Shown here piece by piece: positions 1-7,034 of a stretch of 64,000 nt of DNA; the first letter of the stretch is position 1; each line of letters starts with the position of its first letter. The position numbers and the translations under genes were made by a program. Location: the NCBI RefSeq assembly GCF_012939955.1, contig NZ_SPMY01000025.1, forward strand, positions 1 to 64,000. Reading direction: 5' to 3'. A model generated the notes under the pieces. It had not been told where the DNA came from. It did no database searches and saw only the letters and a list, made by a program, of their open reading frames with translations. The DNA is from Candidatus Accumulibacter phosphatis (GTDB lineage: Bacteria; Pseudomonadota; Gammaproteobacteria; Burkholderiales; Rhodocyclaceae).

Positions 1-1
1 C

Positions 2-289
2 ATCAGTTCTCGCGAGTTGACCGCCGAACAACTTGCCGTCGCCGTGCGAGGCCATTGGGCCGTGGAGAATCGACTTCACTGGGTGCTCGACGTCAGCTTC
101 GGCGAGGATGCCAGCACCATCCGCAAGGACAACGCTCCCCAGAACCTGTCGCTCCTGAAGAAGATCGTTCTCAATCTGATTCGGCTAGATACCACCGACC
201 AGAAGAAAACCAGCTTGCGCCTGAAGCGCAAGGCAGCCGCCTGGGATGACGACTTCCGGGTGAAGATCATGGGCCTCATCAGGCTATGA
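2..289 (+). CDS. ISAs1-family transposase, C-terminal end (cut by window edge)
   Basis: This is the last ~95 codons of a DDE transposase of the ISAs1 (H-repeat-associated) family, which would catalyse cut-and-paste movement of its own element. The frame is open from base 2, so the gene begins outside the window. Diagnostic family text is visible: the VRGHWAVENRLHWVLDVSFG block with its catalytic-region Glu, followed by GEDAS and the NAPQNLSLLKKI segment. The stop at 287-289 falls directly beside the 3' end of a truncated Crp-like gene on the opposite strand, so the element probably destroyed that regulator. Whether the element is complete cannot be judged here. Family assignment is from recognised sequence; the disruption is inference. 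Confidence 0.85.
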   Translation: MSSRELTAEQLAVAVRGHWAVENRLHWVLDVSFGEDASTIRKDNAPQNLSLLKKIVLNLIRLDTTDQKKTSLRLKRKAAAWDDDFRVKIMGLIRL

Positions 290-688
290 CAACCGAGTGC
301 CGAGGCCCTGGGGTCGGCATCCAGTTCTTCGTTGATCGCCGCCTTCGAGATGTGCAGTAGCAGCGAGTCGGCGAGCGCCTGCGCATAGACCATGAACGGC
401 CTGTCGGTGAACATGACTGCCTCGCCGAAGGTTTGCCCCTGCGGCAGGATGTCGACGACTTTTTTCGCCGCCTTGCGGTGAGGTGAATGCCAGCTTCACC
501 TGGCCATAGACGATCAGGTAGAAGCCGGTCGGTGTGTCGCCCTTGTGGAACAGGATGTCGCCACGCGTGGCTTTTATTTCGCGTGTGCCGCGCGCAAGGC
601 GCGCAATCTCCGCTTTCTCCAACTCGTTGAACAGTGGTACGTGCGCCAGTAGCGCTTCAATATTGATGCCGGGTTGGGGCGAATGCAT
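290..688 (-). pseudogene. Crp/Fnr-family regulator, truncated and frameshifted
   Basis: The first ~70 residues form the start of a cyclic-nucleotide-binding (cNMP) beta-roll: VPLFNELEKAEIARLARG, then DILFHKGDTPTGFYLIVYG and VKLAFTSPQGGEK. The frame breaks in a run of six A (six T on the + strand near 470-476). With five A the reading continues into a normal sequence (VVDILPQGQTFGEAVMFTD, then QALADSLLLHISKAAI). After about 130 residues the homology runs into the ISAs1 end near 290, so the whole helix-turn-helix domain is missing. The start at 688 is the first Met before the domain. Intact relatives sense cAMP, oxygen or NO; this one cannot bind DNA as it stands. The indel may be a sequencing error; the loss of the C-terminus is not. 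Confidence 0.75.
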
Positions 689-907
689 GGGCAGTTTCCG
701 AAACGGTCAGCCAGAAGTAGAAGTAACTGCGGGCAACAATATTCGCATGTGTATTCGCCGGGAGCAAGCTGCGCTCGGCCGTAGCACCTCGACGCCTGCC
801 AGCGAATGACATGTAGATTTCCCGTGATAAACGCCGGGCAGCGCCGCTCGTTTGGCATATCGCGCCGCCTGGCCGTATACTCGGCCGATTTTTTGCGTGA
901 GGCAATT

Positions 908-2314
908 GTGGATTCACACATGGTGACGCTTGGTTCGGACGCACCCCTAGTGCCGGAAATCGCTGCTGGCACGCCCGCCAGCTTGGCGCGTGCCTGGTTG
1001 TGGTTAGGGGTAATGGCGCTGATCGGCTCTGGCTTGTTGGCGGTTCTGCTGGTCCTGTCACGAACGCCGGGCATTCAGGATGTCTTCCCGCTCAAGGATT
1101 TGTTCCGTGCGGCGCTGGTGGTGCACGTCGACCTGTCGGTGGCGGTGTGGTTCATGGCTTTTGCCGCGGTCATCTGGTGTGCCGTCGGTGCTGCCGGTCT
1201 GGCGTGGCTGGGCTGGAGTGGTTTCGCCCTGGCGGCCCTGGGTACCGCGCTGATGACCGTTTCACCGTTCTTCCCGGGCGCCGAGCCGGTACTCAACAAT
1301 TACATCCCGGTGTTGAAGCAGCCGCTGTTTTTTACCTCGCTGTGGATCTTTGCCGTCGGCATCACTCTGACGGTAATGCGCGGGTTGATCACCATCTGGC
1401 CGCAACGCTTTCTCGGTGAGCCACTACGCCTTGGCGCTTTCCTGGGCGCGGTCGCCGCTTTCCTGGCGCTGGCCGCATTCTACTGGTCGTGGTTGCTGGT
1501 GCCCGAGGTCGAGGGAACGATCTATTACGAAGTGATGTTCTGGGGCGGTGGGCACACCCTGCAATTTCAGCACGCGCTGCTGATGGTTGTCGCCTGGTTG
1601 TGGATCGCCGCAGCGCTCGGCTGCCCGTCGGCGGCATCGCACCGTGCGGTGTCGGTGCTGTTCCTGGTCGCCGCGCTACCGCTGCTGGCGGTGCCGGCCA
1701 TCTATCTGTTGTTGCCGGTCGGTGAACTGCCGCATGTCGAGCTGTTCGCCAAACTGATGGAGTGGGGCCATCCGTATATGGGACCGCTGATCCTGCTCGG
1801 TGCCTTGTCCCTGTGGGGCGTGCGCTCCTTGCCCGCGGCACCGGCCAAGTCGGCGTTTATCGCTTCTTTCACGCTGTTCGCGCTCGGCGGTGTCCTCGGC
1901 TACATGATCCACGGCGTAAATGTTGTCATTCCGGCGCACTATCACGGCTCGACGGTTGGCGTCACGCTGGCCTTCATGGGCCTGGCCTATGTGCTCCTGC
2001 CTCGCCTCGGCTTCGGCCCGGTCGAAGGTCGCATGGCGCGCTGGCAGCCCTACGTCTATGGCGGTGGGCAACTGATCCATGTCCTCGGCCTGGCCTGGTC
2101 GGGAGGCTACGGCGTGCAGCGCAAGGTCGCTGGCGCCGAGCAGATGCTGACCACGCTGCCGCAGAAGATCGGCATGGGGATGATGGGCCTCGGCGGCCTG
2201 ATCGCCGTTATCGGCGGCCTGATGTTCGTTTTGGTGTGTCTGAAAGCGATGTCACGACGGCGCGCGCAGGCAGCGGAAAAGGTGGAAAAGGTGGAAAAGG
2301 AGCGGCGGGCATGA
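908..2314 (+). CDS. Heme-copper oxidase subunit I-like membrane protein (atypical CuB site)
   Basis: A ~468-residue polytopic protein of the heme-copper oxidase superfamily (cytochrome oxidase / NO reductase catalytic subunits). About twelve hydrophobic segments are visible. Likely ligands are His73 in HVDLSVAVWF (low-spin heme, helix II), His216 in FWGGGHTLQ (CuB, helix VI), His288 in EWGHPYMG (helix VII) and the His344-x-His346 pair in AHYHGSTVG (helix X, both hemes). The usual His-His pair of helix VII reads His-Pro here, so one CuB ligand seems to be absent. The GTG at 908 is chosen because GTGAGG lies 5 nt upstream; an ATG at 920 is the alternative. The stop overlaps the ATG of the TlpA-like gene, so the two are probably co-translated. 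There is no subunit II or cytochrome c gene beside it. Electron acceptor (O2 or NO) is unknown. Confidence 0.75.
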   Translation: MDSHMVTLGSDAPLVPEIAAGTPASLARAWLWLGVMALIGSGLLAVLLVLSRTPGIQDVFPLKDLFRAALVVHVDLSVAVWFMAFAAVIWCAVGAAGLAWLGWSGFALAALGTALMTVSPFFPGAEPVLNNYIPVLKQPLFFTSLWIFAVGITLTVMRGLITIWPQRFLGEPLRLGAFLGAVAAFLALAAFYWSWLLVPEVEGTIYYEVMFWGGGHTLQFQHALLMVVAWLWIAAALGCPSAASHRAVSVLFLVAALPLLAVPAIYLLLPVGELPHVELFAKLMEWGHPYMGPLILLGALSLWGVRSLPAAPAKSAFIASFTLFALGGVLGYMIHGVNVVIPAHYHGSTVGVTLAFMGLAYVLLPRLGFGPVEGRMARWQPYVYGGGQLIHVLGLAWSGGYGVQRKVAGAEQMLTTLPQKIGMGMMGLGGLIAVIGGLMFVLVCLKAMSRRRAQAAEKVEKVEKERRA

Positions 2315-2898
2315 ATCAGCAGCGTGCGCTGTGGGTGGCGGTAGTCGCCGGCGTATTGACCGTGGCCACCGTGGCACTGCTCGCCTATCGCGTCCTGGTT
2401 CTCGGCGGATTGCCTCCCGGCGACACCATTCCCGACAGCTTGCGCTCGCCGCCGCAACTCTCGCCGGAAGCAGCGCAGGCCGAAGTTGACGCGATCATGA
2501 CGCTGACTCTCGATGATCTTGATGGCCGCCCGCAGGCCATGGCGCAGTGGCAGGGCAAGGTCCTGGTGGTCAATTACTGGGCCAGTTGGTGCAAACCTTG
2601 CGTCGAAGAAATGCCGGTATTTTCCCGCCTGTACAGCCGCTACGCCGCGCAGGGCGTGCAGTTTGTCGGCATTGGCATCGACGAAGTCGACAATCTGCGC
2701 AGCTTCGTCAAGGCGACGCCGGTTTCCTATCCGCTGCTGCTGGGCGGCAAGAATGCCGGCGAGACGCCGGGCCTGCAGGTGAAGGCGCTGCCGTATACGG
2801 TGGTCATCGGGCGCGATGGGCGCTTCGCAAGCAGTCGCCTGGGGCGGCTGGATGAGGCGACACTCGAGCCGATGCTGAAGGAGCTGATCGGGAAGTAA
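2311..2898 (+). CDS. TlpA-family membrane-anchored thiol-disulfide oxidoreductase
   Basis: A 195-residue protein with one N-terminal transmembrane anchor (roughly residues 6-30) and a periplasmic thioredoxin fold. The active site is WASWCKPC, and the cis-Pro loop is seen in VKALPYTVVIG. TlpA/ResA-type proteins reduce cysteines of apocytochromes or copper-binding proteins in the periplasm. The start codon overlaps the stop of the upstream oxidase subunit by four bases (ATGA), which indicates translational coupling and suggests a role in maturing that oxidase (inference). Length and motif order are normal for the family. The specific substrate cannot be told from sequence. Confidence 0.88.
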   Translation: MNQQRALWVAVVAGVLTVATVALLAYRVLVLGGLPPGDTIPDSLRSPPQLSPEAAQAEVDAIMTLTLDDLDGRPQAMAQWQGKVLVVNYWASWCKPCVEEMPVFSRLYSRYAAQGVQFVGIGIDEVDNLRSFVKATPVSYPLLLGGKNAGETPGLQVKALPYTVVIGRDGRFASSRLGRLDEATLEPMLKELIGK

Positions 2899-2976
2899 GC
2901 GGACTAAGCTGTTTGAGCTGTTTGAGCTGGCGGTTGCTGGTGACCGATTGCTGCGGCGAGCATGGGGACGCGGCAG

Positions 2977-3708
2977 CTAGTTGCGGCCGGGGTGAGAGCG
3001 GTCTGCGCTGACCTGAGCGCGGTGAAGTTGCAGCCGGCCGTCCGAACGCGTGGCGCGCAGAGCAAAGTCGAAGCGATCGGCGTGCGCGCAGAGGCTGAGA
3101 TCGCTGGCAGGCAGGTTGGCGTTGCTGTCGGCCTGAAAGCGCCGCCCGAAATCGGAGTTGCGCACGCGGGCGGCGTACACTTCTGGATCGGGGTCTTCGC
3201 CGTGCAGCAGGGCTTCAATATAGTCTGCGCAAGCGATATCCTCGTCACCATCGCGGTCGACCCATTCGCCGGTGATCACGAAACAGACCTCGGCAGGCTG
3301 CAAGGCGAGAAGCGCCTGTGCCGTCGCCCGCCCGAGGACCAGGCTGCCGGCGAACAAGGCGCGGCAGGAGCTGAATCGCAGCAGCCCGCGAACTCCCGCG
3401 GCAGTGGTCTGAATGAGTGGTCGCCCGGCCAGCTTGGCGCCCTGCAAGGCAGACGGCGAATTGCCGAAGTCGAAACCGGGTATCGGGTCGCCACCGCCTA
3501 CCGCGCCAGTGGTCAGCGCGTCCGGCAGCGCGTGTTGCAGGTGAAAGGCTGCGGAGATCGTTTCCACCGGGTAGATGGTACTGGCGCCAGCGGCGAGAGC
3601 GTAGGCGGCCGTCGAGAAAGAACGCAGCACGTCAATCACCACCACGGCATCCTCGGGCTCGTGTTGTCCGGGATCGAGGCGGTTCAGGAAGAGGCGGCGG
3701 GTGTGCAT
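2977..3708 (-). CDS. ComB-like 2-phosphosulfolactate phosphatase family protein
   Basis: A 243-residue protein matching the ComB family: an N-terminal DAVVVIDVLRSFSTAAYAL block with the conserved acidic residue, GNSPSAL, then a GRPLIQTTAAGVRG block, and a C-terminal acidic D-x-D-x-D-E-D stretch likely to bind Mg2+. In methanogens ComB dephosphorylates 2-phosphosulfolactate for coenzyme M synthesis. Bacterial homologues are widespread without coenzyme M, so the substrate here is not established. The gene is monocistronic, oriented against the oxidase-tlpA pair with about 80 bp between the convergent ends. It starts at the first Met before the conserved block. Confidence 0.8.
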   Translation of the reverse strand: MHTRRLFLNRLDPGQHEPEDAVVVIDVLRSFSTAAYALAAGASTIYPVETISAAFHLQHALPDALTTGAVGGGDPIPGFDFGNSPSALQGAKLAGRPLIQTTAAGVRGLLRFSSCRALFAGSLVLGRATAQALLALQPAEVCFVITGEWVDRDGDEDIACADYIEALLHGEDPDPEVYAARVRNSDFGRRFQADSNANLPASDLSLCAHADRFDFALRATRSDGRLQLHRAQVSADRSHPGRN

Positions 3709-3756
3709 GCTTGCTTCAAACCCCTGTTCAACAAGACGAAAAGAACGATTGAGGCC

Positions 3757-4590
3757 TCAAGGTGAATCAATGAATTCGCGTAGATCGCGGACGAAGCGGT
3801 CGCGCTCCCACTGGTGCGGAGAGTGGTCCGTGCCTGCGTAGACATGCAGGATGGCACCGGCGATGCGGTTCTTGACGTAGTGTGCAGTTTCGCTACGGTA
3901 GTAATTGCTGTCGCCGCCGTAGACCAGTAGCGCCGGGATGTCGATACGTTCGAGAACGGACCGGTAATCGGCTTCGGTCAGGCTCTCCCAGCAGGCAATC
4001 AGCGGCTTCGCATCCTGCGCGCTCAGCCACTGCCGCGCTTTCTCCAGACCGGGCGAGTTTTCGTGATACTTCTGCCTGGCGCGGACATTGAGTCCCATGC
4101 CGCCAAGGCGAAGAACCGATTCGGCGAAGTCGTCTTCCAGATGCTTCAGGAAGGCTTGCGACTGCTCACGGTCGAAGTTGCCGTAGATGCCGTTGGACCA
4201 ACTGTCATCGGTCAGCAGTTTTGGCGACTGGTCGATGAAGACCAGCTTGTGCAGATTCCGGCAACCGTGTTCGCCGATGTACTGCCAGAGAGTCAAGGCA
4301 CCCATCGAGTGGCCGACGACCACCAGTTTGTCGAGTGCATAGTTCTCGATCAGGTTGTTCAGGTCTTGCGCCATGCGTTGCACGGTAGGCACCGTGGCCT
4401 GCGTCAGGCGGTGGCCACCATGACCGCGGGCATCCCATCGGAATACACGGTGGTGGGCGGTCAGTGCTTCGAGGAAGGGCTGCCATTCGCGGTGGCTGGC
4501 GGTCCAGCCGTGCAGCATGAGGATTGGCGAGCCATCGCCGGAAACCTGTACGTGGATTTTTTCGCCATCGTCGGCAAAGAAATGCGTCAT
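3757..4590 (-). CDS. Alpha/beta-fold hydrolase
   Basis: A 277-residue soluble hydrolase of the alpha/beta superfamily with no signal peptide. The oxyanion-hole motif LHGWT is at residues 26-30. The nucleophile elbow GHSMG has Ser95. An acid residue lies in LLVYGGDSN, and the catalytic His is in YAGTDHSPHQW near the C-terminus. The WDARGHG segment is typical of the epoxide-hydrolase / haloperoxidase-like branch. The gene is on the same strand as the ComB-like gene and starts 48 bp upstream of that gene's 5' end, so the two may share a transcript. Substrate is unknown; an esterase or a C-C hydrolase is equally possible. Confidence 0.85.
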   Translation of the reverse strand: MTHFFADDGEKIHVQVSGDGSPILMLHGWTASHREWQPFLEALTAHHRVFRWDARGHGGHRLTQATVPTVQRMAQDLNNLIENYALDKLVVVGHSMGALTLWQYIGEHGCRNLHKLVFIDQSPKLLTDDSWSNGIYGNFDREQSQAFLKHLEDDFAESVLRLGGMGLNVRARQKYHENSPGLEKARQWLSAQDAKPLIACWESLTEADYRSVLERIDIPALLVYGGDSNYYRSETAHYVKNRIAGAILHVYAGTDHSPHQWERDRFVRDLREFIDSP

Positions 4591-4802
4591 AGAAGGGGAT
4601 CAGCAGGAAAAATGCCAGGGTGTCACAAGCAGGTGACAACGGCAACAATAATTGCCATCTCGCAAGAAAGGTTTGGCTGTCAATTGCCGAGTGAGGAAAT
4701 CCTCGAAGTTTTCGCCACCGACCTGGATCTGAACGCCCAGGGACTCGACGTCTGGCTGGGCGCTCGCTCAGCGCCCGGTACGCGTCGAAAGAAGCGGCGT
4801 CG

Positions 4803-4946
4803 CGCGGGCGGCAATAGTGCGGGTGCAGCCGTCACCGAACAGCGCGGTCGGGCCGCCGATTTTGCAGTAGATGCCGCTGTCGCGAGTCGGAATGGCGCCT
4901 TCGACGACCAGCAGGGAGGCGCCCTTGTTCGCGGCCATGATCGTCC
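4803..4946 (-). pseudogene. [NiFe]-hydrogenase small-subunit fragment (relic)
   Basis: About 40 residues on the minus strand read like the conserved core of a [NiFe]-hydrogenase small subunit: MAANKGASLLVVEGAIPT followed by RDSGIYCKIGG. In intact small subunits this block is followed by the region leading to the GTC/GxCxxFGG cluster-ligand motif. Here recognisable homology stops within ~15 residues. No start, no N-terminal CxxC motif and no large subunit are present. The fragment ends where a kinase relic begins on the other strand. The match is from recall of family consensus and is too short to subtype. It is a decayed piece with no predicted activity. Confidence 0.55.
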
Positions 4947-5164
4947 TGCACTTTGCCGACAATGGCGCGGGCATCACCGAGGCCAATTTGGCGCGTCTCT
5001 TCGATCCCTTCTTCACCACCAAGCCGGTCGGGCAGGGTGGCCGGGGTCTCAGGCTGTCGATCGGCTATGGCATCGTCGAACCCCAGGGCGGCCGACTGGA
5101 AGCGGCGAACCGGCCGCAGGGTGGCGCTCTGTTCACCCTGAGCCTGCCTCTGGCGCCGCGCTAA
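4940..5164 (+). pseudogene. Sensor histidine kinase C-terminal fragment (relic)
   Basis: About 70 residues correspond to the end of a HATPase_c ATP-binding domain: FADNGAGIT (G1 box, N-terminal part), LFDPFFTTKPVGQG (F box), then a damaged G2 box reading GGRGLRLS where GTGLGLS is expected, and SIGYGIVEPQGGRLEAANRP ending in GGALFTLSLPLA. No dimerisation His box or sensor region is upstream; the sequence instead meets the hydrogenase relic on the opposite strand. HupT/HoxJ kinases are commonly encoded beside hydrogenase genes, so both pieces may come from one lost hydrogen-sensing locus (inference). The TAA stop is the first triplet of an interspersed repeat. Confidence 0.65.
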
Positions 5165-5288
5165 CGGTCATGACATGTCAGGATACCCCGGATCATGAAA
5201 TTCATGACCGTTTCCCCCTCTTCCCCGACCCTGCTCCCGCGAGCCGAGAAGGGAGTTTCGTGAGTCGCATTCGCGACTTTCACATTAA
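5162..5288 (-). repeat. TTAA-bounded interspersed repeat, copy 1 (tandem with copy 2)
   Basis: In the orientation used here (+ for the GTGAAAGTCGCG end on the left) this copy is reversed. It has three inverted-repeat modules: an outer GTCATGACCGTTA pair about 50 bp apart, a G/C-rich CCTTCTC...GAGAAGG hairpin (degenerate here) and a GTCGC-GAATGCGAC hairpin next to CACATTAA. The last four bases, TTAA, are shared with copy 2. The first bases supply the stop of the kinase relic. Confidence 0.85.
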
Positions 5289-5413
5289 CGGTCATGACAC
5301 GTGGAGACACCCCAAATCATGAAAGTCATGACCGTTTCCCTCTTCCCCCTGCCCCTTCTCCCGCAAGGGAGAAGGGGAGTTTCGTGAGTCGCTTGCGCGA
5401 CTTTTCACATTAA
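5285..5413 (-). repeat. TTAA-bounded interspersed repeat, copy 2
   Basis: A complete short-form copy with the same three modules, including a perfect CCCTTCTCCC / GGGAGAAGGG-type hairpin (here CCCCTTCTCCCGCAAGGGAG) and the GTCGCTTGCGCGAC hairpin. It is bounded by TTAA at both ends. The right-hand TTAA (5410-5413) contains the stop codon of fumC on the minus strand. It sits in the 3' untranslated side of fumC, where a hairpin array could stabilise or terminate the transcript (inference). Confidence 0.9.
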
Positions 5414-6810
5414 GCTGGGTCACCGCCGCCGGTCATTTCTCGCGCTTTAACCCAGCGGTCGAAGTCCTCGCCACTGACGTACTCCAGCTCCAGCGCTGCT
5501 TCGCGTAGCGTGCTGCCGGCATGGTGTGCGCGCTTGGCGATCTCGGCGGCGCGGTCGTAGCCGATGTGCGGTGCCAGCGCGGTGACCAGCATCAGCGAGC
5601 GCTCCAGCAACTCGCCGATGCGTTCGCGTCTGGCCTCGATGCCGCCAACGCAGTGCGCCTCGAAGCTGTTCATGCCGTCGGCCAGCAAGCGCACACTTTG
5701 CAGAAAGTTGTGGGCGATCAGCGGCTTGAAAACATTCAGTTCGAAGTTGCCGGAGGCGCCGCCGATGCCGATTGCGACGTCGTTGCCCATCACCTGGCAG
5801 CAGAGCATGGTCAGCGCCTCGCACTGCGTCGGGTTGACCTTGCCGGGCATGATCGAACTGCCTGGCTCGTTTTCGGGGATGCTGATCTCGCCGAGGCCGC
5901 AGCGCGGTCCCGATGCCAGCCAGCGGATGTCGTTGGCGATCTTCATCAGCGCGACGGCCAGCGTCCTGAGCGCGCCGTGTGCAGCGACCAGGCCATCGTG
6001 CGCCGCCAGCGCCGCGAACTTGTTGCTTTCCTCGATAAAGGGCAGGCCGCTTTCGCGGGCGAGTTCCGCGCTCACGCGCGCGCCAAAGTCTGCGGCGGTG
6101 TTGAGGCCGGTGCCGACCGCGGTGCCGCCAATGGCCAGCGGGTACAGCGAGGCCAAGGCGTCTTCGATCACCGCTTCGGCATGTTCGAGCTGGGCGACGT
6201 AGCCGGAAAACTCCTGACCCAGGGTCAGCGGCGTTGCGTCCTGGAGGTGAGTGCGGCCGATCTTGACGATGTCCGCAAAGGCTGCCGACTTGGCCGCCAG
6301 CGTCGTGCGTAGCCGGGCCAGTGCTGGCAGTAGTGCGCGCGTAATGCCGAGTACCGCCGCCACATGGATGGCCGTCGGAAAGACGTCGTTCGACGACTGG
6401 CCGCGATTGACGTCGTCGTTGGCGTGCACGCAGCGCTTCGCGCCGCGTTCGCCGCCGAGCAGTTCCGACGCGCGGTTGGCCAGGACCTCGTTGATGTTCA
6501 TGTTGCTCTGCGTACCCGAGCCGGTCTGCCAGACCGAGAGCGGAAACTCCTGGCGATGGCGGCCGAGCAGGATTTCCTCGGCGGCAGCAGCGATCGCCGT
6601 TGCCTTGCTCTCCGCCAACAACCCGAGCGCGCAGTTCACACGCGCGCAGGCCGACTTGACGGTGGCGAGGGCGAGCACCAGCTCCTCGGGCAGGCGCTCG
6701 CTGGAGATGTCGAAGTGTTCGAGTGAGCGCTGCGTCTGCGCTCCCCAGAGGCGATCGTTGGCTACCTCGATGCTGCCGAACGAGTCCTGTTCCCGGCGCG
6801 TCGTGCTCAT
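5410..6810 (-). CDS. fumC: Class II fumarate hydratase
   Basis: A 466-residue cytoplasmic enzyme that interconverts fumarate and malate in the TCA cycle, oxygen-stable and iron-free. The family signature [15 protein letters not shown] is present at about two-thirds of the length. Other class II features are [17 protein letters not shown] near residue 100 and the HANDDVN / [11 protein letters not shown] segment. Length equals that of typical FumC. Start at ATG 6810 gives the normal N-terminus. The stop codon lies inside the TTAA end of a repeat copy, so the repeat directly abuts the coding region. Confusion with aspartase is unlikely given the signature and length. Confidence 0.96.
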   Translation of the reverse strand: MSTTRREQDSFGSIEVANDRLWGAQTQRSLEHFDISSERLPEELVLALATVKSACARVNCALGLLAESKATAIAAAAEEILLGRHRQEFPLSVWQTGSGTQSNMNINEVLANRASELLGGERGAKRCVHANDDVNRGQSSNDVFPTAIHVAAVLGITRALLPALARLRTTLAAKSAAFADIVKIGRTHLQDATPLTLGQEFSGYVAQLEHAEAVIEDALASLYPLAIGGTAVGTGLNTAADFGARVSAELARESGLPFIEESNKFAALAAHDGLVAAHGALRTLAVALMKIANDIRWLASGPRCGLGEISIPENEPGSSIMPGKVNPTQCEALTMLCCQVMGNDVAIGIGGASGNFELNVFKPLIAHNFLQSVRLLADGMNSFEAHCVGGIEARRERIGELLERSLMLVTALAPHIGYDRAAEIAKRAHHAGSTLREAALELEYVSGEDFDRWVKAREMTGGGDPA

Positions 6811-7034
6811 TGCCGGTATCGCCGCGGGTGGGGATTGGTTTGCCGGAATCGGCGCATCGCCTTTTCTCCTGACTGATGGAAGCGCGAATCATAGCTTCCG
6901 GGCCTGGCTACGGCTAGTAACGGCTAGTAACCGCCAGTCATCGGTTCCGGCCGATTTGCCAAAAATAAATTGTTAGATGTCACTTACTAAAAAAAATAGG
7001 TGCATCTCGGCCGGGCGCGTGCTATCGTTACTCC

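Noticed and set aside
4063-4800. Open plus-strand frame running through the alpha/beta hydrolase into the relic region, with a segment reading SQERFGCQLPSEEILEVFATD
   Set aside because: It is antisense to a clear hydrolase for most of its length. The protein-like segment at about 4660-4790 could not be tied to any family.
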